Assembly: GCA_018400545.1 (NCBI GenBank)
Contig: JAGYLT010000007.1
Location: forward strand, 1-23,587
DNA from: Bacteroidales bacterium
GTDB taxonomy: Bacteria > Bacteroidota > Bacteroidia > Bacteroidales > 4484-276
DNA length: 23,587 nucleotides
Reading direction: 5' to 3'
A program made the position numbers and the translations under genes. The notes beneath the pieces were generated by a model. That model had not been told where the DNA came from. It was given only the letters and a program-made list of their open reading frames with translations, and searched no databases. Position 1 is the stretch's first letter; each line of letters starts with the position of its first letter. This document shows positions 8,352 to 15,585 of this stretch, in pieces.

Positions 8352-8792
8352 ATGCAGCATACGCAAACATTTAAAAAAGCGGAGCGGCTCTGCAACCGGA
8401 AACTAATTGGCAAGCTTTTTACCAAAAATCAATCTTTTTTCCAATATCCTTTCAAGGTCATTTTTCATGAAATCGAACCGGACGACTGCAGCCTTTTCAC
8501 AGAAAGGTATCCCGTTCAGGTTCTGTTCACCATTTCAAAAAAACGTTTTAAACGCGCCGTTGACCGGAACAGGTTAAAAAGATTAACGCGTGAGGCCTAC
8601 CGGAAAAATAAATACCTGCTTTACGATATCCTTCATGGTCAACAAAAGTATCTTGCCCTTGGTTTTATCTTTACCGGAAAGCAATTGGTTACTTATGAAG
8701 AAATTGAAAAAAAAATAAAGGCATCAATCATGCGTTTAAAACAGGAACTAATCGAAACAAAAGAAAAAAATTCCAACCATGTTGAACCATAA
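8352..8792 (+). CDS. rnpA: Ribonuclease P protein component
   Basis: Basic protein subunit of RNase P, which with its RNA trims the 5' ends of precursor tRNAs. Seen: the RNR signature KRFKRAVDRNRLKRLTREAYRKNK, an N-terminal TFKKAERL typical of the family, and the strand LFTISKK before the RNR helix. The ATG at 8352 gives 146 residues and puts the family start (TFKKAERL) at residue 5; the frame is open to an ATG at 8319, but those 11 extra residues look unrelated. rnpA usually follows rpmH; here it follows the hemD-like gene by 71 bases instead. It ends 10 bases before the probable protease start, or overlaps an earlier one. Confidence 0.92.
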   Translation: MQHTQTFKKAERLCNRKLIGKLFTKNQSFFQYPFKVIFHEIEPDDCSLFTERYPVQVLFTISKKRFKRAVDRNRLKRLTREAYRKNKYLLYDILHGQQKYLALGFIFTGKQLVTYEEIEKKIKASIMRLKQELIETKEKNSNHVEP

Positions 8793-8802
8793 AACACCAT
8801 TC

Positions 8803-10482
8803 ATGAAAGATTTCACAAAGTACCTCATGATCATTTTGTTTTTTGCGCTGGCCACCCCGGCATTAATGGCACAGGAAAAAAACAATGATTTCGAAATATC
8901 GAAAAACCTTGATATTTTCTCGGAGCTCTACAAGCAACTCGATATTAATTATGTGGATGAAGTAAGTCCCGGTGAACTGATGAAAACCGGCATTGATGCA
9001 ATGCTTGAATCGCTTGATCCATTCACCAACTATATTCCCGAATCGCAGATTGAGGATTATAAAATGCTCACCACCGGCCAGTATGGTGGCATTGGAGCAC
9101 TCATCCAGCAACGTAAGGAATTTGTGATCATCTCGGAACCCTATGAGGGATTCCCGGCGCACAAAGCAGGACTGATCCCCGGGGATAAAATTCTGGAGGT
9201 GGACGGAAAAGAAGCCACCGATAAAAATTCGGAAGAGGTTAGCCAGATTTTGAAAGGCGAACCCGGAACCACCCTCACCCTGCTGGTTGAGCGCGAGGGC
9301 GTTGAAAAACCTTTTGAGGTTGAACTGAAACGCGAAAAGATCAAAATCGATAACATCCCCTATTACGGCATGCTGAATGATGATGTCGGATACATCAAAC
9401 TTTCAGGATTTACCCAGAATGCCGGCAAGGAAGTGAAAGATGCTTTCCTGGACATGAAAGAAAACAACGAACTGAAAGGCCTTGTATTCGACCTGCGTGG
9501 AAATGGCGGCGGTTTGCTTCGTGAAGCGGTAAACATCGTGAATATCTTCACCGAAAAGGGCGAACTTGTGGTAAGCACCAAAGGAAAGGAAATTTCAAGA
9601 AATAAATCCTATTACACTTCCGATCAGCCCGAAGACCTGGAAATGCCGATTGTAGTGCTGGTTGATCCGGGTTCGGCATCTGCCTCAGAAATTGTTTCAG
9701 GCGCACTGCAGGACCTCGACCGCGGGGTTATCATCGGGCAGCGCACATATGGAAAAGGCCTCGTACAAAATGTTTTGCCACTCAGCTACAATTCGAAAGT
9801 TAAGGTTACGGTTGCCAAATATTATATCCCCAGCGGCCGGTGCATCCAGGCGATTGACTATTCGCATAAAGATGATGTAGGAATCGCCCACAAAGTGCCG
9901 GATTCACTCATTTCGGAATTCGCAACCAAAAATGGCCGTAAAGTTTACGATGGCGGTGGCATCTCACCTGATCTTGAAATTGACCCCGAAACGCTTAGCC
10001 CGATCTCCATGTCGCTGCTGACGAAATATGTCATTTTTGATTATGCCAATAAATATGCACGCGACCATGATTCGATCCCTCCGGCAAAATCATTTGAAAT
10101 CACCGATGAAATCTACGATGATTTTATAGCTTATGTAAACACCCGGGAAGACTTCAGCTACACCACCAAAAGTGAAAAAACCCTGGAGAAACTAAAAAAC
10201 TACGCTGAAAAGGAAGAATACCTTGCTGATATTTCTACCGAACTGGAAGCTTTAGAAGCAAAGCTTTTCCACAACAAAGACGAAGATTTGCAAACCCATC
10301 GCGATGAAATTTCAGAAATGCTAAAGCTCGAAATTGCATCGAGGTATTATTTCCAGAAGGGTCGTGTAATCGCCAATTTGCAAAGCGATCCGGAAGTAAA
10401 GAAAGCCATCGGGATTATTGAAGATCAGAAAAATTATACGGGTATCCTTGACGGTACGATCACCAAAGCCTCACTGGAATAA
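8803..10482 (+). CDS. S41-family C-terminal processing protease with PDZ domain
   Basis: Exported serine protease of the CtpA/Prc family, which cuts proteins in the periplasm from the C-terminal side. Seen: a signal peptide (MKDFTKYLMIILFFALATPA to about residue 24), a tail-specific protease N-terminal region, a PDZ domain near residues 85-165 (GGIGALIQQ, GLIPGDKILEVDG), then the S41 core with GSASASEI carrying catalytic Ser293 and RTYGKGLVQ carrying Lys318, exactly 25 residues later as in Prc. A helical tail of about 150 residues follows. The ATG at 8803 makes a compact signal peptide and avoids overlap with rnpA; an upstream ATG at 8779 would add 8 residues and overlap rnpA by 14 bases. A strong terminator follows the gene. 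Confidence 0.92.
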   Translation: MKDFTKYLMIILFFALATPALMAQEKNNDFEISKNLDIFSELYKQLDINYVDEVSPGELMKTGIDAMLESLDPFTNYIPESQIEDYKMLTTGQYGGIGALIQQRKEFVIISEPYEGFPAHKAGLIPGDKILEVDGKEATDKNSEEVSQILKGEPGTTLTLLVEREGVEKPFEVELKREKIKIDNIPYYGMLNDDVGYIKLSGFTQNAGKEVKDAFLDMKENNELKGLVFDLRGNGGGLLREAVNIVNIFTEKGELVVSTKGKEISRNKSYYTSDQPEDLEMPIVVLVDPGSASASEIVSGALQDLDRGVIIGQRTYGKGLVQNVLPLSYNSKVKVTVAKYYIPSGRCIQAIDYSHKDDVGIAHKVPDSLISEFATKNGRKVYDGGGISPDLEIDPETLSPISMSLLTKYVIFDYANKYARDHDSIPPAKSFEITDEIYDDFIAYVNTREDFSYTTKSEKTLEKLKNYAEKEEYLADISTELEALEAKLFHNKDEDLQTHRDEISEMLKLEIASRYYFQKGRVIANLQSDPEVKKAIGIIEDQKNYTGILDGTITKASLE

Positions 10483-10511
10483 AGATTGAATCTGAAAATA
10501 ATTTTCATTTT

Positions 10512-10549
10512 AAAAAGCCGGCAGCACATTTTTAATTGCCGGCTTTTTT
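10512..10549 (+). terminator. Strong rho-independent terminator after the S41 protease
   Basis: A 12-bp perfect stem (10512-10523 with 10537-10548) has a GCCGGC core and a 13-base loop, and runs into a T tract ending at 10549. The A tract on the 5' side means it could also stop transcription coming from the right. Confidence 0.9.
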
Positions 10550-10601
10550 GTAATACGCGCACCTTGCCGGGAATTTTGTAATTTCGCCCAAACTTTCCAT
10601 C

Positions 10602-11090
10602 ATGAAGGATTTTACACTTAACTGTACTTTTCAGTCGTACGATTCTGAAGATGAACTTCCGGAAGCAGACCGCAAATTATTGCAGGAAGCCGAACTGGCA
10701 GCAAAAAATGCCTATGCCCCCTACTCGCAGTTCAATGTGGGCGCAGCATTGCGCATGAAAAGCGGCCGGATCATACGTGGCAACAACCAGGAAAATGTGG
10801 CTTACCCTTCAGGCCTTTGTGCCGAAAGGGTAGCGTTGTTTTATGCTTCAGCAGAATATCCCGGAGAAGTTATCGAAGCCCTTGCGGTTACGGCCAATAC
10901 CGACAAATTCGAAATTACGGAGCCCGTTACGCCATGTGGTTCCTGCCGGCAGGTAATGGCCGAATCAGAAAAGAAACAGGGTGAAAATATCCGGGTGATC
11001 ATGTATGCAAACAATGGAAAAGTAATCGTTACCGAAAGCGCCAAAACCCTGCTACCACTTATGTTTAAAGCCGATGAACTTAAAAAATAG
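10602..11090 (+). CDS. cdd: Cytidine deaminase
   Basis: Zinc enzyme of pyrimidine salvage that deaminates cytidine and deoxycytidine to uridine and deoxyuridine. Seen: YSQFNVGAAL near residues 42-51, the catalytic CAE at 73-75 (zinc ligand Cys73, proton shuttle Glu75), and PCGSC at 111-115 with zinc ligands Cys112 and Cys115. Three cysteine ligands mark the tetrameric type; 162 residues is slightly longer than usual because of an N-terminal extension of about 25 residues. It has its own transcription unit after the terminator at 10512; TAATTTCG at 10579-10586 is an imperfect -7 box 15 bases before the ATG. Confidence 0.95.
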   Translation: MKDFTLNCTFQSYDSEDELPEADRKLLQEAELAAKNAYAPYSQFNVGAALRMKSGRIIRGNNQENVAYPSGLCAERVALFYASAEYPGEVIEALAVTANTDKFEITEPVTPCGSCRQVMAESEKKQGENIRVIMYANNGKVIVTESAKTLLPLMFKADELKK

Positions 11091-11173
11091 GATTGGCTTT
11101 GGAAATCATCTTTCAACACAAATGGTAAAAATGTGTTAATCTAAATTGTAAATAGCAAAGTAAAACACTGAAG

Positions 11174-11572
11174 ATGCGGCTTATCTCTACTAAAATTTGT
11201 AAAACCAGCGATATCGGGGTAAACAACAACCTGTTTGGAGGAAGAATGCTTTCATGGCTCGACGAATCGGCCGGAACTATGGCCGCAGAAGAGGTTTGCT
11301 CGCAGCATGTGGTTACCCTGAAAATGGATCAGGTGCTGTTTAAAAAGCCGGTTCATGTGAACGACCACATTCGCATCTACGGCAAAGTAATTAAAGTGGG
11401 GAAATCTTCGGTAACCCTCTTTTTGGATGCCCGGCGGTTTGATTTTAGCACCCAGCAGGAAGATGGCGTCTGCTCTACGAAAATGACTTTCGTTAAGATA
11501 GATGAATCCGGGAAACCAAGCGATATCAATCCCAAAATCAGATCAAAATTAGAACTGTCAATCACAAAATAA
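11174..11572 (+). CDS. Acyl-CoA thioesterase, hotdog fold (YciA-like)
   Basis: A small cytoplasmic hotdog-fold thioesterase that would hydrolyse acyl-CoA. Seen: N19 then LFGGRMLSWLDE at 20-31, where the Gly-Gly helix start and Asp30 match the active site of the YciA/BFIT group. The strand pattern VTLKMDQVLFKKPVHVNDHIRIYGKV and VTLFLDARRF follows, the usual shape of this fold. Length of 132 residues is typical. It lies 83 bases after cdd and only 12 bases before the ChaN-like gene, so it probably shares a transcript with the latter. The natural acyl group cannot be told from the sequence. Confidence 0.88.
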   Translation: MRLISTKICKTSDIGVNNNLFGGRMLSWLDESAGTMAAEEVCSQHVVTLKMDQVLFKKPVHVNDHIRIYGKVIKVGKSSVTLFLDARRFDFSTQQEDGVCSTKMTFVKIDESGKPSDINPKIRSKLELSITK

Positions 11573-11584
11573 ATTCAATCAAAC

Positions 11585-12460
11585 ATGAGAAAAATCCACT
11601 TTATATTTTTAATCGGGCTGGCATTTACAGCCATGGCCATGCGCTCCGACCTGCCGGCTTACAAGTTGTACAACGAAAAAGGAAAAGAAACCAAATATAA
11701 AAAGCTGATAAAAGATGCCCTGGAAGCCGATGTGGTTTTGTTTGGTGAACTACATAACAATCCCATCTGCCACTGGATGCAACTGGAACTAACACGTGAT
11801 TTGTTCGCCGAAAAAGGGAGCAATCTGATACTGGGTGCAGAGATGTTTGAATCGGATAACCAGATGCTGCTTGATGAATATCTGGAGGGTGTAATCAGGC
11901 AGCGAAATTTTGAAGAAGAAGCAAAACTGTGGAACAACTACGAAACCGATTACAAACCGCTGGTGGAATTTGCCAAAACCAATTCACTAAAATTTGTGGC
12001 CAGCAATGTGCCGAGGCGCTACGCTTCACTGGTGCACAAAAAAGGTTTTGAAGGATTGGATTCCCTCACCAATGATGCAAAAAGATTGTTGCCACCACTT
12101 CCCGTTGCCTACGACCCTGAACTGCCGGGTTACAAGGGCATGATGGCAATGATGGGCGGCATGGGCTCAGGCCATGCAAACCCGAACCTTCCCAAAGCTC
12201 AGGCCATTAAAGATGCCACCATGGCACATTTTATCCTTGAAAGTTTTATCCCCGGAAAGCTGGTGATTCATTACAACGGAGCCTATCACTCAAACAATTA
12301 TGAGGGGATATACTGGTATCTGAAAAACCAAAATCCGGAACTAAACATACTTACCATCACCACAGTTGAGCAGGATAATATCGATGATCTGACCGAAGAG
12401 AATACCGGTGTGGCTGATTACACCATTTGCGTGCCTTCAGGCATGACGAAAACGTATTAA
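11585..12460 (+). CDS. ChaN-family exported protein (DUF399, haem-binding-like)
   Basis: Resembles ChaN, an iron-regulated protein that binds haem in Campylobacter, within the EreA/ChaN fold. Seen: a hydrophobic signal sequence at residues 1-19 with no cysteine after it, so it is not a typical lipoprotein; VLFGELHNNP with Glu55 and His57; LGAEMFE near 82-88; VASNVPRRYA near 139-148; and HYNGAYHS near 233-240, all conserved regions of the family. An odd methionine- and glycine-rich loop (residues 185-196) contains five methionines within eight residues plus His197. It starts 12 bases after the thioesterase and its stop overlaps that of the convergent GtrA gene. Haem binding is inferred from family only. 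Confidence 0.83.
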   Translation: MRKIHFIFLIGLAFTAMAMRSDLPAYKLYNEKGKETKYKKLIKDALEADVVLFGELHNNPICHWMQLELTRDLFAEKGSNLILGAEMFESDNQMLLDEYLEGVIRQRNFEEEAKLWNNYETDYKPLVEFAKTNSLKFVASNVPRRYASLVHKKGFEGLDSLTNDAKRLLPPLPVAYDPELPGYKGMMAMMGGMGSGHANPNLPKAQAIKDATMAHFILESFIPGKLVIHYNGAYHSNNYEGIYWYLKNQNPELNILTITTVEQDNIDDLTEENTGVADYTICVPSGMTKTY

Positions 12461-12852
12461 GCAAAAGTAAACAACAGGTTGGCGAAGAAATTCCAGAGCA
12501 TCACTACGATGATGGCGAAAACCTTTGCGAGGTAAAAGTTGAATTTTAGCCGGGTAACGATCAGCCACAGAATCAGGGTATTGACAGCCAGCCCGATGAG
12601 TGAAATGAAAAAAAACTGTGAATACTCCAGGGCGATTTCAGGGTTGGCACTGTTGAATGTCCAGATTCTGTTCAGATAGTAGTTGGAGGTAGCCGCAAAT
12701 GAAAATCCGATGGCATTGGAAATATATTTCTGAATGCCCAGCTTTTCTTTGGAAAGCCAGGTAAGACCAAAATCTACAAACAGCCCTGAAAAGCCTACAA
12801 TCCCGAATTTTAGAAACTTAAATAAAATTTCTTCCTGAAAAATATCGACCAT
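12457..12852 (-). CDS. GtrA-like membrane protein
   Basis: A 131-residue membrane protein of the GtrA family, thought to help move lipid-linked sugars such as bactoprenol-glucose across the inner membrane. Seen: four hydrophobic segments near residues 11-30, 41-58, 77-96 and 105-127, and FLKFGIVGFSGLFVDFGLTWL at the N-terminus, matching the start of the family. YYLNRIWTF between segments 2 and 3 is the most typical motif. It is alone on this strand, since trxA, on the same strand, ends 80 bases upstream of its start. The partner glycosyltransferase often found beside gtrA is not in the window. The stop codon overlaps that of the ChaN-like gene. Confidence 0.88.
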   Translation of the reverse strand: MVDIFQEEILFKFLKFGIVGFSGLFVDFGLTWLSKEKLGIQKYISNAIGFSFAATSNYYLNRIWTFNSANPEIALEYSQFFFISLIGLAVNTLILWLIVTRLKFNFYLAKVFAIIVVMLWNFFANLLFTFA

Positions 12853-12932
12853 GTTACTGGAATTTCGGCCGCAAAGTACTACATATTTTCAGGATGAACC
12901 CGGGATGCGCTACTTTCATTTGCTAACAAGCA

Positions 12933-13229
12933 TCAGGAGAGCCTGCTGAGCATGTCCAAAATCTGCGGGGCCTGCATTACACCCGATTGTCTGAACACAG
13001 CCTCACCATTTTTAAACACCATCAGGGTAGGTACACTTACGATACGATATTGCTGTGCAAGATCAGGGTTTTTATCTACATCAATTTTAAGGATGCGCAC
13101 CGTGTCACCTAATTTTCCTGCTACCTCTTTCAAAATTGGGCCCATCATTTTACACGGCCCGCACCACTCGGCCGAAAAGTCGATGAGTACTGGCTTCGCC
13201 CCGCTGATTAGTTCTGAAAATTTCGCCAT
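12933..13229 (-). CDS. trxA: Thioredoxin
   Basis: Small cytoplasmic disulfide reductase; the classical active site WCGPCK is at residues 22-27 (Cys23 and Cys26), and VSVPTL carries the conserved cis-proline. The length of 98 residues is slightly short because the N-terminal strand of classical thioredoxin is abbreviated: the protein starts directly with MAKFSELISGAKPVLIDF. No signal peptide, so not an envelope thioredoxin. TAACTTTG on the minus strand (13279-13286) is a possible -7 box about 50 bases upstream. Confidence 0.95.
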   Translation of the reverse strand: MAKFSELISGAKPVLIDFSAEWCGPCKMMGPILKEVAGKLGDTVRILKIDVDKNPDLAQQYRIVSVPTLMVFKNGEAVFRQSGVMQAPQILDMLSRLS

Positions 13230-13278
13230 CTTATTAAAGAGATTAGAATGTTCTTTCGACTGAATTTTATGAAAACCG

Positions 13279-13286
13279 CAAAGTTA
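13279..13286 (-). promoter_or_regulatory. Candidate -7 box for trxA
   Basis: Reads TAACTTTG on the minus strand, fitting TAnnTTTG, 49 bases before the trxA start codon. There is no -33 element at the usual distance. Confidence 0.35.
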
Positions 13287-13354
13287 AATCCAGTATCCGG
13301 ACCATTTTTTATATTTAAACAATTTTAATATTAAGTAGGAAATATTAACCCGGT

Positions 13355-13379
13355 TTATTCATCATTTTATGATGAATAA
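13355..13379. repeat. Perfect 11-bp inverted repeat with 3-base centre
   Basis: TTATTCATCAT at 13355-13365 is the exact reverse complement of ATGATGAATAA at 13369-13379. It could be an operator or a small hairpin. There is no T tract after it on either strand, so it is not a typical terminator. It lies between trxA and the dehydrogenase remnant. Confidence 0.75.
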
Positions 13380-13384
13380 TGACG

Positions 13385-13421
13385 ATAAACAACTTTAAAT
13401 TATTGATTTTAAGTTGTTTAT
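13385..13421. repeat. Imperfect 16-bp inverted repeat, AT-rich
   Basis: ATAAACAACTT at 13385-13395 pairs with AAGTTGTTTAT at 13411-13421; after one mismatch four more pairs close a 5-base loop. It lies 5 bases from the previous dyad, and its right arm contains the stop codon of the dehydrogenase remnant. Confidence 0.7.
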
Positions 13422-13530
13422 GTCAGGGTATTTGAGAATAACTTTTCCGAAACACCATCAACACCCTCTGCAGCTCCTGTAATCAATACAATTTTTGGAT
13501 TTATACTTAAATTTTTAGGCTTGGATCCAT
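13418..13530 (-). pseudogene. Decayed N-terminus of a short-chain dehydrogenase
   Basis: The minus strand from 13498 to the TAA at 13418-13420 reads PKIVLITGAAEGVDGVSEKL and ends FSNTLT. This resembles the first strand, the TGxxxGxG cofactor loop and the first helix of short-chain dehydrogenases (the last glycine replaced by Asp). The frame has no start of its own, but an ATG at 13528-13530 followed by GAT CCA sits one repeat unit upstream. Removing one copy of the 26-bp tandem duplication joins it as MDPKIVLITGAAEGV, a normal family start. The rest of the gene is absent. The reading rests on about 20 residues, so homology is likely but not certain. Confidence 0.5.
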
Positions 13531-13547
13531 ACTTAAATTTTTAGGCT
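13496..13547. repeat. Two tandem 26-bp units
   Basis: Units 13496-13521 and 13522-13547 agree at 24 of 26 positions, differing only at TT (13501-13502) against CC (13527-13528). The shared core is ATACTTAAATTTTTAGGCT at 13503-13521 and 13529-13547. The duplication begins at the first codons of the dehydrogenase remnant on the minus strand. Confidence 0.9.
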
Positions 13548-13575
13548 GAAATTATTAAATTCGATAGATAAAATC

Positions 13576-13583
13576 TAATTTTG
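13576..13583 (+). promoter_or_regulatory. Candidate -7 box for elbB
   Basis: TAATTTTG fits TAnnTTTG, 75 bases before the elbB ATG. The -33 position has no TTG. The predicted leader of about 70 bases is AT-rich. Confidence 0.4.
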
Positions 13584-13658
13584 CGATAGCAACAAACTAA
13601 CATTTAATTTGTTTGATATCAATAAGTTAACATTAACAAACATTAAATATTTAAAACG

Positions 13659-14309
13659 ATGAAAAAATTTGCAGTAATACTCGCCGGAAGCGGCGTTTAC
13701 GACGGATCGGAAATTCATGAAACAACACTTTCCATGCTGGCCATCATGCAACATGGGGGAAGCTATCAGTGTTTCGCACCGGATATTGATCAGCATCATG
13801 TGATCAACCATCTGAATGGTGAAGAAATGAACGAAAAACGAAATGTGCTGGTAGAATCTGCAAGAATAGCCCGTGGCGATATAAAGCCCCTCGATGAATT
13901 CAAGGCCGAAGATTTTGATGTACTACTCATACCCGGTGGATTTGGCGTTGCCAAAAACCTGTGCGATTTTGCTTTTAAGGGTGCTGATTGCTCGGTTCAT
14001 TCACAGGTGGCCGAAATTGTAAAAAGTATGCATGCATCAGGTAAGCCCATCGGCGCGCTGTGTATTTCACCGGTAATTATTTCGAATGTGCTGGGAGATG
14101 TAAAACTTACGCTGGGCCAGGATGAAGGTGCCATTGAAGGCGTGGAAAAAATGGGAAGCAAGCATGTTAAAACCACACATGGCGAAGTGGTTATTGATAA
14201 AACCAACAAAGTGTACACCACACCCTGCTATATGCTGGATGCAAACATTGGGGAGATTTATCTTGGAGCCACAAACATTGTAAAAGCCATTTTAAACGAT
14301 ATCGAATAG
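13659..14309 (+). CDS. elbB: ElbB, DJ-1/PfpI-family glyoxalase-like protein
   Basis: Resembles ElbB, a DJ-1/PfpI-superfamily protein with glyoxalase activity in Escherichia coli, linked there to isoprenoid production. Seen: KKFAVILAGSGVYDGSEIHE at the N-terminus with the conserved GSEIHE, FAPDIDQHHVINHLNGE near residues 40-56, RNVLVESARIARGDI near 62-76, LLIPGGFGVAKNL near 90-102, and the nucleophile Cys135 in GALCISP. Length of 216 residues is standard. It is a single-gene unit with its own promoter box, ending in a hairpin shared with the opposite-strand anti-sigma candidate. Confidence 0.93.
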   Translation: MKKFAVILAGSGVYDGSEIHETTLSMLAIMQHGGSYQCFAPDIDQHHVINHLNGEEMNEKRNVLVESARIARGDIKPLDEFKAEDFDVLLIPGGFGVAKNLCDFAFKGADCSVHSQVAEIVKSMHASGKPIGALCISPVIISNVLGDVKLTLGQDEGAIEGVEKMGSKHVKTTHGEVVIDKTNKVYTTPCYMLDANIGEIYLGATNIVKAILNDIE

Positions 14310-14336
14310 GCAAAACCTATTACTGCCAGAAACAAC

Positions 14337-14378
14337 AAAGCCGCTACTTTCCATTTCATTTTGGAGAATAGCGGTTTT
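14337..14378. terminator. Bidirectional terminator between elbB and the anti-sigma candidate
   Basis: CCGCTA at 14341-14346 pairs with TAGCGG at 14369-14374; the stem extends outwards through an A/T-rich flank and, past one mismatch, inwards by TTTCCA with TGGAGA (one G-U). TTTT follows on the right and AAA precedes on the left, which suits both converging genes. Confidence 0.75.
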
Positions 14379-14397
14379 ATTCTTTTAGCGATTTTAA

Positions 14398-15579
14398 TCA
14401 GTCAGCATTCAGTTGTTCATCTTTGTTGATGGATTTACTAATCCTGATGCGCCAATTTTCGTTGATGGCAAAATACGTTTTCTTGCTGTTTTCATCTTCC
14501 ACGGTTTCAAAACTGGGGGCATCATCTTTCAGTTCGGAAATGCGCTCCCTGCCCGTTTCCGCAATCTGGCCAATTAATGAATTGGATTCTTCATCACCAG
14601 CACCAAAAAGCTGATTCCCAATATTTGCCAAGATACGACCAAATGCACCCCGGTCATCCTTTTTATGATTTTGGGCCCGTAGTTCATCCCGCAATTGCAA
14701 ATATTCAAAAACTCCTGTCATCTCGGTTCTGGGGGCTATCTGCTGTTTCACAACCGGAAGCGAAGCCAGGGTTGGTGTTTCCGGATTTCTGGAAATCCTT
14801 GTTATGTTAAAATCAGGCCGGTCTGAATTTGAAATGTCCGTATTATTTTTCACCATTTCATCTTTTGCTGAAGCCGCCAAAATCTCTTTCAAATCGGCTT
14901 TACTAACCTCAGGTTCAGGCATATCAGCTTTGGCAATTGTTCCCGATCCGGAAGCTGACAAATCAGCCGATTCAGGAAAAATCTTCGGTAACGGTTTAAC
15001 CGGCAGGTTATGAACGGCTTCAAGGCGAGCCATTCCAGGAATTTTTTCCCGATCGGTAAAAGGATTAACAATAATAAACGCGATAACTAAAATGGCAGCA
15101 ACGGCTGTTGCATAAATGAATGTCCTGAAAATGACCGGAGAAGCAGACTGCCGCTTGAGCGATTGCTTATCCTTAAAGGCAATAGAATTGTCCGGCTGCA
15201 AAATTGTTTTGTTAAACAATTCAAATTCGTGGGCAAGTTGTGGGTTTACATTCCTGAACCTTTCCAGTTCATCGATTTCATGATCATTCAGATCATCTTC
15301 AATTTTTGCAATGATATAGTCCTCATAATTACCATGGTTGATGTTTTCGGTAGAAATGATATCAGGCTTTTTTAGTTCCTGCTTTCCCGCAAATTCAATG
15401 TCCTGATCAGGTGAAAGTTTCACGGAAGGAGCTTCCCTGAAATCGAGAAACTCATCCTGCAGGTCAGGGTGCGCTTCCAAAAATCCTGAAAGCATTTCGC
15501 GGGCATCCACATCGAGTGCATTTTCCCAGAAATCCAGGAACCAGGCCTCATAATTATGTTTGTTGATCTGCATTTTCAT
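14398..15579 (-). CDS. Membrane protein, probable anti-sigma factor with duplicated N-terminal module
   Basis: A 393-residue protein starting 6 bases after the ECF sigma gene, so translationally close to it. Residues 1-150 are acidic and helical and contain two tandem copies of one module: residues 9-70 and 84-142, offset by 75, share NYE, an HP/NP-x-L-x-x-EF-x-x-F core (38-47 and 113-122), and an (S/Q)PD-x-x-I-x-F-x-x-KQ-x-LK ending (56-70 and 128-142). One membrane segment follows (151-171), then a polar outer part of about 220 residues with no domain I recognise. The topology (N-terminus inside, one crossing) and the position after the sigma gene fit an anti-sigma factor. The classical zinc anti-sigma motif is absent. 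The function is inferred from context. Confidence 0.75.
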   Translation of the reverse strand: MKMQINKHNYEAWFLDFWENALDVDAREMLSGFLEAHPDLQDEFLDFREAPSVKLSPDQDIEFAGKQELKKPDIISTENINHGNYEDYIIAKIEDDLNDHEIDELERFRNVNPQLAHEFELFNKTILQPDNSIAFKDKQSLKRQSASPVIFRTFIYATAVAAILVIAFIIVNPFTDREKIPGMARLEAVHNLPVKPLPKIFPESADLSASGSGTIAKADMPEPEVSKADLKEILAASAKDEMVKNNTDISNSDRPDFNITRISRNPETPTLASLPVVKQQIAPRTEMTGVFEYLQLRDELRAQNHKKDDRGAFGRILANIGNQLFGAGDEESNSLIGQIAETGRERISELKDDAPSFETVEDENSKKTYFAINENWRIRISKSINKDEQLNAD

Positions 15580-15585
15580 TTCAAA

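Larger units (their letters stand above)
13230..13658. other. 429-base spacer between trxA and elbB
   Basis: AT-rich. It contains a possible trxA -7 box, two adjacent inverted repeats, the dehydrogenase remnant, the 26-bp tandem pair and the elbB promoter box. The elbB leader also holds a small dyad GTTAA-CA-TTAAC near 13626-13637. No intact gene is visible. Confidence 0.7.

Noticed and set aside
11115..11137. Hairpin AACACA/TGTGTT between cdd and the thioesterase gene as a terminator
   Set aside because: Only 6 bp, an 11-base loop and no T tract.
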